DNA of 49,887 nucleotides from an uncultured Planctomycetaceae bacterium (lineage in GTDB: Bacteria; Planctomycetota; Planctomycetia; Planctomycetales; Planctomycetaceae), in assembly GCA_903924405.1 (NCBI GenBank), contig CAIYBH010000007.1:1-49887 (forward strand). Reading direction: 5' to 3'. Within the stretch, counting starts at the first letter, position 1. Every line of letters begins with the position of its first letter. Below the pieces are notes generated by a model. The model saw only the letters and a program-made list of their open reading frames with translations. It was not told the DNA's origin and did no database searches. A program made the translations under genes and the position numbers. Positions 16,620 through 25,207 of the stretch are shown piece after piece.

Positions 16620-19600
16620 CTATTCCACATACACAAACTCATTCATACTCAGCAGCGTCTGACACAGATCACTCAGCGATTGCTGAGTCCCTGCGGGACT
16701 TTGTCGATTCGGATCGGCCGCCTGTTCCTCCAGAAACTTCAACGCCATCGATGTTTCATTTTCTGCGGGTGGTCGTCCAAACGCCAGCTGCCACGCGTCG
16801 TTGATCGCCTGCTCGACGTTTCTACCCGGCAGTCGCGCGGCAAAGGCTTCGGCGTAACTGCGTCCCTGCGGGCTGTTCATGAACATCAGCGCCTGCGGTG
16901 CGATTGTGGTGACCGGCCGCTGCCCAATACTGACGAGGTGCTCGGGCCAGTCAAACAACATCATAACAGGAATCAGCTGACTGCGTTTGATGAAGAAATA
17001 AACGCTGCGACGCTTCATGTTCTGGTCCAGTGTGCCCGGGCCAAACGGGGTCAGGTTCAGTTGCCCGGAAACAGACAGCATCGAATCCCGGATGGCTTCC
17101 GCTTCCAGACGCTTCGGGGCTCGACGCCAGAGCAGCATGTTCTCGCGATCAATGGCCGCCCGTGCCTCATCGAACGCCCCATCCTGCATCCATACCTGAC
17201 TGCTCATGATCAGCTTGTGCATGCGTTTCAGCTTCCAGCCGCCCGACACAAGTTCTGACGCCAGCCATTCCAGCAGTTCCGGATGGCTTGGCCGCTCTCC
17301 GGAAATTCCAAAGTCGTTGGGGGTCGCGACAATGCCGCGTCCAAAGTGATGCTGCCACAGTCGGTTGGCCATGACGCGGGCCGCCAGACTGCCAGCGCCG
17401 CGGTCGGTATCGGTGATCCAGTGGGCCATGCTCGCCCGGCGAAAACTGGTGCGAGTCCAGCCGGTTGGGATCGATGGACGCCATTGTGCGGGATCAGCCC
17501 CGGTGGGATTCAGGACCTGTAGAAAACCGGCCTGCACCTGTTCCTGCTTCTGATGTACATCGCCACGCTTCAGAAGGTACGTGTCCGGATAAAAGTGCGG
17601 GAATCCCCGATCGTCCGCATGATGACTCAGATGCGGCAACCCTTCACTGGTGACCATGACAGTGGTCATTTCCAGGCCGGCCCCCTGCTGTTCATGGGCG
17701 GTCAATGCCTTCTGCAGTTCCTGCATGCGAGGATCCTGGCCGGCAAACCATTCGAGGGCGACCTTCCAGTCGTCGCTGGTTCTGTCCGCCGATTGTCGAA
17801 CGGCCTGCAGGGCCTTGACGATTCGGCTGTCCGGCCCGGTCACACCAACTTCGGCCACAGCGTCCGCGCGATCTGTAAACGACAGGCGGAATCGCCCAAG
17901 TGTGTGTTGAGGATTCGGATGGTTCAGCGTCAGCGTGATGATCCAACGGGATGTCCCCGTCAGGGCCTGAGGTGTCTGGAGATCAAAGACGGCCGCCTGA
18001 TCCTTCCCAATGCCGCCGGCATCCACGGCCCAGCCGGAAATCGGATCCGCGTCGATCGACGCTGCGACGGAAAGTGTGTCCGCGTTCTGCTGATGCGTGG
18101 TTCGCGCCTGCTTCCATGCCAACGGCTCCGCAGCACCTTCCGTTTCAGTCGCTCGCTGCAGTCGAATATCCCCCAGAGCAAAATTGCCGTTCGGTGCCCT
18201 GCCCGGCCCATTCTGTGGCAGACTGGCGTGCGTCAGTGCTTCCAGTCGCAGTGCCGCCACGTTCGGACGACGAGATTCCACTTCCAGCGTGATCACTTCT
18301 CGACCCGGAGCCGCACCAGTGCTCAGAACGGAGCCATCCGGCTGCGTCTCGAAGGTGGTTCCTGCGGACGATTTGACCGACACCACATGCAGGGGTTCCC
18401 ACGGGCCGGTCGTATCCGCTTCCGGATGGTCTTTCAGCCACTGTTCCAGTTGACCCGGCAGAGTCTGCTGCTGATAGGTGGCCACCTCGCTGCGAAGTTC
18501 TGCCAGTCGCTTTTCAAACTCTTCCCGGCGACGCGCGTTGATTGCCGGGGCGAGATCCAGACGCGTTTCCGAACGAATCGCCGTGGAAAACGTGGCCGCC
18601 ATCGAATAGTAGTCGCGGGCCGGAATCGGATCGAACTTGTGGTCATGACATCGCGCACATCCGACAGATAACCCCAGAAACGAAACGCCCGTGGTCATCA
18701 CCATGTCGTCCAGCTCGTCATAACGCGCTGATTCGAACTCCGCTTCGGTCAACTGAGTCGGGAAGGCTCCGGCACCCAGAAATCCAGTGGCCATCATCGC
18801 CAGCGGATTTTCCGGAGCCAGCTCGTCACCCGCCAGCTGCCAGTGCACAAACTTGTCGTAGGGCAGGTCTTCATTCAGGGCCCTGATCAGAAAGTCTCGA
18901 TAGTGGTAGGCATGCGGGCGGTCATAGTCCTGTTCGTAACCATGAGACTCAGCAAAGCGTGCCACATCCATCCAGTGCCGTGCCCAGCGCTCGCCGTACT
19001 GCGGCGAATCCAGCAGACGATCCAGTAGCCGAGACCAGGCATCCGGGGATTCGTCCTTCACAAACGCTTCCACGTCCGCTGGCGACGGCGGCAGGCCCGT
19101 CAGATCAAATGACGCGCGGCGAATCAGCACGCGCCGCGCCGCTTCACCGTTTGGCACCAGCCCCGCCGCTTCCTGCTTCGCCCGAATGAAGTGATCGATC
19201 GGTGTACGGCACCATTCCTGATCCGTGACCTCAGGAACGACCGGCGCCTGCAATGGCCGAAATGACCAGAAGTTGCGGTCGTCTTCCGTCACCTGCATTT
19301 CCACCGCAGGGCCCTCTTTCCCTTTGCCCATCGGCGCGTCGTACGGAGCCCCAAAGTCAATCCATTGCCCAATCGCCTGGATCTGCGCCTCGTCAAGCTT
19401 TGGCTCTTTCCAGGGCATATGAGGCTCTGCGTCGTGTGTGACGAGTGCCATCAGGTGGCTGTCTGCCGCCGTCCGTCCCACAAAGCCACTCTCCATCAGG
19501 GATTCCCTGGTTGAGAGATCAAAGTCACTCTTCACCGACTTACCGCCGTGACAATCCAGGCAGTGCTTCGTCAGAATCTCACGCACAGACCCTTTGAACA

Positions 19601-19739
19601 ATGCCAGTCCACGCTTCGCTCGCTCCGGATGATCCGGAGGAACGCTGCCAGGCTCGTCCGCTGTCGCCATCCCCTGCAACAGCAGGGTCAATGTCAGGAG
19701 GCAGGCGGATGTCGTCGGTAGGGGCGTCAGAAAACGCAT
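16620..19739 (-). CDS. Planctomycete cytochrome c with DUF1549 and DUF1553 (PSD1)
   Basis: A 1039-residue exported protein of the family almost confined to Planctomycetota and relatives. A signal peptide (about 1-28) is followed by a c-type cytochrome-like domain with CLDCH (C60-H64), then DUF1549 containing HWMDVARFAES and a second CxxCH, CARCHDHKFDPIP. A middle beta-rich segment (about 450-620) resembles a carbohydrate-binding-type module. DUF1553 follows, with ANRLWQHHFGRGIV and the closing LSMNEFVYVE. The frame opens at a TTG (19757), but GGGAG lies just upstream of the ATG at 19739, which gives a proper signal peptide, so I use that. The biochemical role of the family is not established; gene context in planctomycetes often includes sulfatases and sugar oxidoreductases. 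No such partner is adjacent here. Confidence 0.9.
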   Translation of the reverse strand: MRFLTPLPTTSACLLTLTLLLQGMATADEPGSVPPDHPERAKRGLALFKGSVREILTKHCLDCHGGKSVKSDFDLSTRESLMESGFVGRTAADSHLMALVTHDAEPHMPWKEPKLDEAQIQAIGQWIDFGAPYDAPMGKGKEGPAVEMQVTEDDRNFWSFRPLQAPVVPEVTDQEWCRTPIDHFIRAKQEAAGLVPNGEAARRVLIRRASFDLTGLPPSPADVEAFVKDESPDAWSRLLDRLLDSPQYGERWARHWMDVARFAESHGYEQDYDRPHAYHYRDFLIRALNEDLPYDKFVHWQLAGDELAPENPLAMMATGFLGAGAFPTQLTEAEFESARYDELDDMVMTTGVSFLGLSVGCARCHDHKFDPIPARDYYSMAATFSTAIRSETRLDLAPAINARRREEFEKRLAELRSEVATYQQQTLPGQLEQWLKDHPEADTTGPWEPLHVVSVKSSAGTTFETQPDGSVLSTGAAPGREVITLEVESRRPNVAALRLEALTHASLPQNGPGRAPNGNFALGDIRLQRATETEGAAEPLAWKQARTTHQQNADTLSVAASIDADPISGWAVDAGGIGKDQAAVFDLQTPQALTGTSRWIITLTLNHPNPQHTLGRFRLSFTDRADAVAEVGVTGPDSRIVKALQAVRQSADRTSDDWKVALEWFAGQDPRMQELQKALTAHEQQGAGLEMTTVMVTSEGLPHLSHHADDRGFPHFYPDTYLLKRGDVHQKQEQVQAGFLQVLNPTGADPAQWRPSIPTGWTRTSFRRASMAHWITDTDRGAGSLAARVMANRLWQHHFGRGIVATPNDFGISGERPSHPELLEWLASELVSGGWKLKRMHKLIMSSQVWMQDGAFDEARAAIDRENMLLWRRAPKRLEAEAIRDSMLSVSGQLNLTPFGPGTLDQNMKRRSVYFFIKRSQLIPVMMLFDWPEHLVSIGQRPVTTIAPQALMFMNSPQGRSYAEAFAARLPGRNVEQAINDAWQLAFGRPPAENETSMALKFLEEQAADPNRQSPAGTQQSLSDLCQTLLSMNEFVYVE

Positions 19740-20410
19740 CTGCGAAACTCCCTGCAATCTTGCTCAGCCTGCTGGTCCTGCAGGCAGTCGGTCGGAATGA
19801 TCTTGAATTTGCCAGTAAGCACTACGGATGACTCAGGAGCAATTTGGCCAACTCACCCTCGCGGCAGTCGGTGTCCCGTCAAACTACGGTCTCGCTCTGC
19901 AATCAGTCTACCAGTCTACCGCATTTGAGCGACCAACCCAAACAGGATTGCCCCACGAACCTGACTGTCCGGGAAAATTATGCCCTGCGACTTTTTGCCA
20001 AAATTCGGCGAAAGCAACGGCATTTTACTGGAAATCCTGCGATTCACTGACCCATCCTTGCCGGGCACGCTGGACACGCAGGACACGCACTGGTGGGCAC
20101 GTTTTTCATAACGAATCCCCTGAACTTGCTGGCGGCAGCCTCTCTGACCTCCTCGCACCAGCCACGTCCAGTGCAGGCCCGGCCATCAGCTCGCAAAGTC
20201 CCACAGAGCGGACATGCCGTGTCGTTGGCTGAGTCACGGTTGTCCTGCTACGATAACGAACAGTTCCTGTGATCCTCGCAGAAGTCATCCAGCAGGATCG
20301 ATCGGGGACCGTTTACTCAATCTGATGCTCCACCTGTGACAGCCGGGACAGATGTGCATTCTTCTCCCACTGGCAGGTTTTCGGAGTGAGTTTCTCAAGG
20401 CGAACCAGGC
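19740..20410. other. Intergenic region between divergent PSD1 and holB genes
   Basis: About 670 bases with no supported gene. Open frames here have no recognisable protein features. A short repeat, GGACACGCA twice near 20071-20089, is the only pattern I noticed. Both divergent promoters should be here, but no clear elements stand out. Confidence 0.4.
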
Positions 20411-21469
20411 ATGGCGTCGGCGTGGTCAAAACTCCGTGGTCACCAGGAACAGCGTGCACTGTTTGCGCGGTCACTCAGCCATGGACGGTTATCGCACGCC
20501 TACGTGCTCGCTGGTCCCGATGGCATCGGTAAACGCGTCTTCGCACGTCTGCTGGCACAGTCCATCTTCTGCCGGGAATGTCCACCCGGACAAATCGAGG
20601 CCTGCGGTGAATGCCGTGCCTGCCGCAGTTTCGAAGCCGGAACATGGCCTGATTACATCGAAGTTGGCCTGCCCGAAGGCAAGTCAGAAATTCCCATCTC
20701 GGCCATCGCCGGTTCCGCTGAGAAACGCGGGCGCGAAGGCTTATGTTTCGAACTGTCCATGGCCCCTCAGGCCTCTTCCCGACGCGTTGCCATCATCGAT
20801 GATGCACATCGCATGAACGCAGAAGGAGCCAACGCCCTCCTGAAGACTCTCGAAGAACCCCCCGCCAGCGCGCTCATCCTCCTGATCTGCGACAGCGCAG
20901 ACTCCCTGCTGCCAACGATCCGTTCCCGCTGTCAGACCATTCGCTTTTTTCCACTCACAGAAGCTGACGTGCGGCATGTGCTGCTGGACTCACAGACTGT
21001 GGAATCCCCCGATGACGCCCGTGTTGTGGCGGCCATGGCCGAAGGCAGTGTGACACTCGCTCAGCAACTGCTCAATCCGGACCTGCGCAAGCTCCGCGAT
21101 GTCGTGGCTCGCGAATTCGCCCTGTTCGAAGCCATGAAGCCGCTGGACGTCTCCCGACAGATCGCAGAAGAACTGGAACGCATTTCCTCCGGGACCGAAG
21201 AACAGCGCCAAAATGCTCAATGGTTGCTGCGGTTTCTGGCCGAGGCCCTGAATCTGAAACTTCGAAAACTGATGGCCGGAGACTTTTCTGAACCCCTGCT
21301 GCAACGCTTCGGTGTTCGCTCTGGTGCCGATCTGCTCAGCACGCTGCTCGACAGAATTCTGGCGGCTGCCAATCAGATCGAAGCCAATTCTCCGGTCCGA
21401 CTTGTCCTCGATGCCCTGTTCGATGAGCTGGCTCGCATGATGCGGCTGGGACCTGTGTCGGCACGCTGA
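20411..21469 (+). CDS. holB: DNA polymerase III delta-prime subunit
   Basis: A 352-residue AAA+ clamp-loader subunit that, with delta and the DnaX subunits, opens the sliding clamp on DNA. GHQEQRALF and the P-loop-like GPDGIGKR (35-42) come first; the last position is Arg instead of Thr/Ser, and delta-prime subunits generally do not hydrolyse ATP. A zinc module follows with Cys at 54, 57, 65, 68 and 71. The DDAH box sits in IIDDAHRMNAEGANALLKTLEEPP-like sequence, and the arginine-finger SRC motif is in TIRSRCQ. The C-terminal collar helices are present. AAGG about 10 bases before the ATG supports the start. The zinc module could also suggest a short DnaX, but the DDAH box and length fit HolB better. 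A strong terminator follows. Confidence 0.9.
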   Translation: MASAWSKLRGHQEQRALFARSLSHGRLSHAYVLAGPDGIGKRVFARLLAQSIFCRECPPGQIEACGECRACRSFEAGTWPDYIEVGLPEGKSEIPISAIAGSAEKRGREGLCFELSMAPQASSRRVAIIDDAHRMNAEGANALLKTLEEPPASALILLICDSADSLLPTIRSRCQTIRFFPLTEADVRHVLLDSQTVESPDDARVVAAMAEGSVTLAQQLLNPDLRKLRDVVAREFALFEAMKPLDVSRQIAEELERISSGTEEQRQNAQWLLRFLAEALNLKLRKLMAGDFSEPLLQRFGVRSGADLLSTLLDRILAAANQIEANSPVRLVLDALFDELARMMRLGPVSAR

Positions 21470-21565
21470 CCGACCTCGCTGCTCAGGCATGGAAAGCAGA
21501 CGTCTGCGACCACTCACCGTGCACTGCCACGCCGCGACGTTCACATCTCAACGTTCCACCCGCAA

Positions 21566-21610
21566 ATAAAACAGGCCCGATGAAACTCATCGGGCCTGCA
21601 TTCTTTTTTT
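21566..21610. terminator. Strong bidirectional terminator between holB and the PpiD-like gene
   Basis: A perfect 12-bp stem (21572-21583 with 21587-21598) with an AAC loop is followed on the plus strand by CATTCTTTTTTT and preceded by AAATAAAA, which reads as a T-tract on the minus strand. It serves the convergent holB and PpiD-like genes. Confidence 0.93.
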
Positions 21611-21662
21611 GCTCAGCATTCCTGTCCCGCCAGCATGGCAGGAACACATTCACCTGCGTGGA

Positions 21663-24428
21663 CTAGTCCGGCAGTGAATTGCGGTCAATGCCGTACTTCT
21701 TCCAGAGCGTGTCTGTCCAGTCCGTCATTGCCGGTTGACCGACAATTGCGTTGGTCAGCTCTGCTACGTCCCCGCTTTGGAATCCAAACTGACGGCCCTC
21801 CTGCATAAACAACTGTCGCAGCACCTCTTCATTGGCAACGCGTTCCGAAATCTGAACCACGTAGTAGCTGCGCAGCTGATCGTCCGCCACAACACCTGTC
21901 TCGCCTGCCTGCAGATCTTCAAAGACAGATTTCATGAAACGATCGCCAACGGAACGCATAAATCCGCCGGCCTCATCGGCGTAGTTAATCGTTGACAGAC
22001 GAATGGAGGGACGCTGATTGTTGAAGTTCATCCGCGCTGCCGCGTCCTGTTCCAGCCAGGAAAACAACTGAGTCTGACGGACAACAGCGGCCGCTCCTTC
22101 AGGCTTGCCCGTGACTGTCTGTCCGGCGACCAGTTCCGCCACTGGCTTCTGCTCCGCCTCCGGCTTGCTCAGGCCGTCCCGAATTACCGCAGCCAGTTCG
22201 TCTGCGCGTTTCTTCGCCAATTCGCCGGCCTTCTGACGCTTCAGTGTCAGGATGACTTCCTCACGAATACCAGGATCGTCCAGAGCCGGAACGTGGGTCG
22301 GTGAGAATTCCATAATCCACCACGCAAAGTGGCTCTCAGCCCCGTCAAGGCTCCCCATGTTCCGTACTGCTCGGTGACGTACATAAAGCTCTACATCTTC
22401 ATACGGGTCTCGCTGAGGAAACGCGGAGAAGACCTGATCGACCACTGTTGTCCCGGTGTTCGAGTCCAGGGCCGAACCGACAGGAACCTTATCGTCGCTG
22501 CTCAATTCTGAGGCGGACAGCAGGCCCGTTTCCACAAAAGCAAGTCCGTGCTTCGTTCCGGCGGCCTTCATCCCGTCCAGCAGCGACTTTGCGGTGTCCT
22601 TCATCTGGCTGGCAAGTTCTTCAGACGAAATGTTCTGATTGCGGTCCACGATGGCTCGACGAGCCGCGGAACGCTGTTTTTCCAATGCCGCGAGGTCTTT
22701 CATCAGTGCGTCCATCTTTTCATCGACGGCAGCTCGAACCTTCTGCTCAAACAACTGATCCCGAATCTCCGTCCGAAGTTCGTCATCAAGCGGCAGGTAT
22801 TCGACCGGCGGGATCACGAATGGAGCCGCGTCCTGACCCGGGGCAGCCGGAATCGTCAGAGGCTCTTCGCCAGCCGGCGTTGCGGCTGCTGGTTCAGCGG
22901 CGGGCGCTGTTTCAGTTGTCGCTGGCGGTGTCGCTGCTGCGTCGGCTGGAACAGGTTCTGTTGCGGCCGGTGCCGGCTGCTGAGCAGCGTCGGTGGCCGG
23001 TGCTGGTGCGTCAGTCGCTGGAGCAGGTGTTTCTGCAGCCGTAGCCGTGGCAGGCGCCGCCTGTTCGTCGCTGAACGGCAGGCAGTCATTCCCTGAGCCC
23101 GGTTCTGTCGCCGGAGCCTCCGGTGCTGGCTGTGGGGCTGCCGGTTCCGGAGTTGCCGGAGCAGGAGTCTCAGCCGGTGCAGGAGTCTCAGCCGGAGCAG
23201 GAGCCTCAGCCGGAGCCGGAGCCTCGGCGGGGGCGGCCGGGGCGTCGCCTGGCGCTGGGGCTTCCGGAGTGGCCGGTGCTGCCGGGGTGTCGCCCGGTTT
23301 CACGTCAGCGCCCGTTTCCGCAGGTGCAGCTGGTGTTGCTTCCGGAGCAGTTTCGCCGGCTGGTGTCGCCGGTGTTTCGGCAGGGGTTTCCGTTGGAGGT
23401 TCTGAAGGAGCGGCCGGCTTACGGTAGAACGTATCCTTCTTCTCGTTATAGAACGCTTCCACTTCAGCGTCGGTCGGTTGAGCCACAGTCGATTCGACAG
23501 ACTTGTAGTCCAGCTCAAGGTAGGCCAGCGCGGCCTTATTGAACTGACGGAAGCCCATCGATCCCGGACCGTCCATTCCCGGAAACTTCTTTGAGTGCTG
23601 TGCAAAAGCAGCCTGAATCTCGGCATCCGTCGGGTCAGCAACTTCGCCCAGAAACGCATCCGCATCCAGGCGAATGGTGTTCATTCGCTGCTTCACCTGG
23701 GAACGACGGAATAAGTCGTAATAGAGCGCCGGATCCTGAGCGGACACGGACATTCCCGGTGCCAACTGAGTGTAGGCCATTCGCGCGGCGATCTCTTCCC
23801 GGAAGGCATCGAACAGCTGGTCCTCAGAAACAGGCAGACCACCCAGATTCAACCCCGTACGAATCTCTGCAAACATCTTTGCAGAAAGCCGGTCGTCTGT
23901 GGCCTGATTGATGTAGTCCGACACCATCTTGTCCGTGACGACGATCTGCAGTTCTTTTGCTTCAGCACGCAGCAGTTCGCCGAAAATCGCATCATCCTGA
24001 ACAGTCGGGTAGTACCTGAACTGTGGAGCAAACTGTTCGGTGCCAGCGCCGTAAACTTTGCCAAAGGCCTGAGCCATGAAGGAGTTGGCTATGCTGCGTT
24101 GGGTGTACAGGTTGCGAATCCGCTCATCATCAAAGCCACCCAGTGTCGACGTTTGGTAAAAACCATCCGGTGAAGACACAAAGCCCGGCAGAATCCAGCC
24201 CAGCAGACCACCGCACAACGCACCGCCCAGTCCATACTGAATCCAGCGACCGCGGCTGATGCCGGCAAACGCCAGCACAATCCCCCCCAGCAACGCACCC
24301 AGCGTCACAAAGTGATTGGTCTGCTGAGTCATCATGTCGCTGATGGTGAAGGCCACCATCGACAGGATCACAATGCTGACCATCGTGACCTGCTGGTTAC
24401 GCCGGAAAAACGTGAACGGTGAACTCAT
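21663..24428 (-). CDS. PpiD/SurA-like membrane-anchored chaperone with Ala/Pro spacer
   Basis: A 921-residue envelope protein. The N-terminus carries three hydrophobic segments (about 16-33, 39-60 and 62-86), more than the single anchor of PpiD. A SurA_N-like helical domain follows (about 90-330), with RRSQVKQRMNTIRLDADAF and DPTDAEIQAAF strands typical of SurA/PpiD proteins. Residues of about 334-542 are a low-complexity Ala/Pro/Glu/Thr spacer. The C-terminal part (about 545-921) repeats the helical SurA-like pattern, with YYVVQISERV near the end. I do not see a parvulin active-site signature, so isomerase activity is doubtful and a chaperone or holdase role is likelier. It is convergent with holB and shares its terminator. 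The family call rests on architecture and short motifs. Confidence 0.65.
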   Translation of the reverse strand: MSSPFTFFRRNQQVTMVSIVILSMVAFTISDMMTQQTNHFVTLGALLGGIVLAFAGISRGRWIQYGLGGALCGGLLGWILPGFVSSPDGFYQTSTLGGFDDERIRNLYTQRSIANSFMAQAFGKVYGAGTEQFAPQFRYYPTVQDDAIFGELLRAEAKELQIVVTDKMVSDYINQATDDRLSAKMFAEIRTGLNLGGLPVSEDQLFDAFREEIAARMAYTQLAPGMSVSAQDPALYYDLFRRSQVKQRMNTIRLDADAFLGEVADPTDAEIQAAFAQHSKKFPGMDGPGSMGFRQFNKAALAYLELDYKSVESTVAQPTDAEVEAFYNEKKDTFYRKPAAPSEPPTETPAETPATPAGETAPEATPAAPAETGADVKPGDTPAAPATPEAPAPGDAPAAPAEAPAPAEAPAPAETPAPAETPAPATPEPAAPQPAPEAPATEPGSGNDCLPFSDEQAAPATATAAETPAPATDAPAPATDAAQQPAPAATEPVPADAAATPPATTETAPAAEPAAATPAGEEPLTIPAAPGQDAAPFVIPPVEYLPLDDELRTEIRDQLFEQKVRAAVDEKMDALMKDLAALEKQRSAARRAIVDRNQNISSEELASQMKDTAKSLLDGMKAAGTKHGLAFVETGLLSASELSSDDKVPVGSALDSNTGTTVVDQVFSAFPQRDPYEDVELYVRHRAVRNMGSLDGAESHFAWWIMEFSPTHVPALDDPGIREEVILTLKRQKAGELAKKRADELAAVIRDGLSKPEAEQKPVAELVAGQTVTGKPEGAAAVVRQTQLFSWLEQDAAARMNFNNQRPSIRLSTINYADEAGGFMRSVGDRFMKSVFEDLQAGETGVVADDQLRSYYVVQISERVANEEVLRQLFMQEGRQFGFQSGDVAELTNAIVGQPAMTDWTDTLWKKYGIDRNSLPD
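22850..23425 (-). repeat. Low-complexity repeat encoding the Ala/Pro spacer
   Basis: About 575 bases of imperfect GCC/CCG/GAG-type repeats (plus strand ccggagcagg and cagccggtgc variants) encode the spacer of the PpiD-like protein, with units such as APAPAE and TPAP. Similar but separate tracts occur at 15455-15735 and 28070-28250. Confidence 0.75.
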
Positions 24429-25207
24429 GGCGGAAACTCTTGCCGAACGTTGGATTTTGATCGCCCTCGCCGGACTGACTTGACAGAAGTCCGAACGATT
24501 ATTTATCCCATCCCGCGAAACGAGTTCTCCGTCGGCTTTGGCAGTCTCGGTGATCGCGATCTGGAATTCTTCTCTGAGAAGAGCCGCCTGACGGCAGTTC
24601 CCCAGTTGCCCCGGTCGGGCAAAGTCGCGGATTTTAGCTGTCGTGAATACTCAGGCAAGGGCAACCAGGATTTGACTTTGTCTGGTTCTGCGGCAAGATG
24701 CTCAGGTTTCCGGTCTCAGGCCTGACAATCAGTCCGGATTGGGAAAACATGAAATTTCTCGGTAAAAACAGTGTTTTTCGGCCTGCTCAATCGCGTGTGA
24801 GGTCGAAGAAATGCGGCGTCCGGAATCCCGAGTAAGGTTCCTCATGCCCGTTTTCTCCGGGAAAATCTGTCCGGAAATCCTGGTTTTCCTGATTCGTTTC
24901 GTTTCAGGTCCCTGAATTCAACCCAAATTTTTTTACCCGCGTTGATACGGGTCACGACCCCGGCAACACGGTTTCTTCGGGATTCCTGTTTGTCCTCGCG
25001 GATTTCCAGATGTCCCTGATTTTCTCTGCGGGGGAACCGGAACTGTTCGTTCCAGTTCGCCCGCGCTCCGTTCCATCCCGTCACTGGCCCATTCTGATCA
25101 TGAGCCTTCGGCGCGGATGTCCCGGCTGTCCCCGAAGCCCACGTGCTTTGTTGACAACCGAACATTCCCGTTCCTGATGAGCTCCCTTTTTCAAAAGTTA
25201 TCCGTTC
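24429..25207. other. Intergenic region between divergent PpiD-like and topA genes
   Basis: Nearly 780 bases without a supported gene. TTGACA at 25151-25156 is a perfect -35 hexamer pointing towards topA, but the expected -10 position has only a poor match (CTGATG or CCTGAT). A run of seven T at about 24928 is followed by ACCCGCG. Open frames here lack protein-like features or are antisense to the topA start. Confidence 0.4.
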
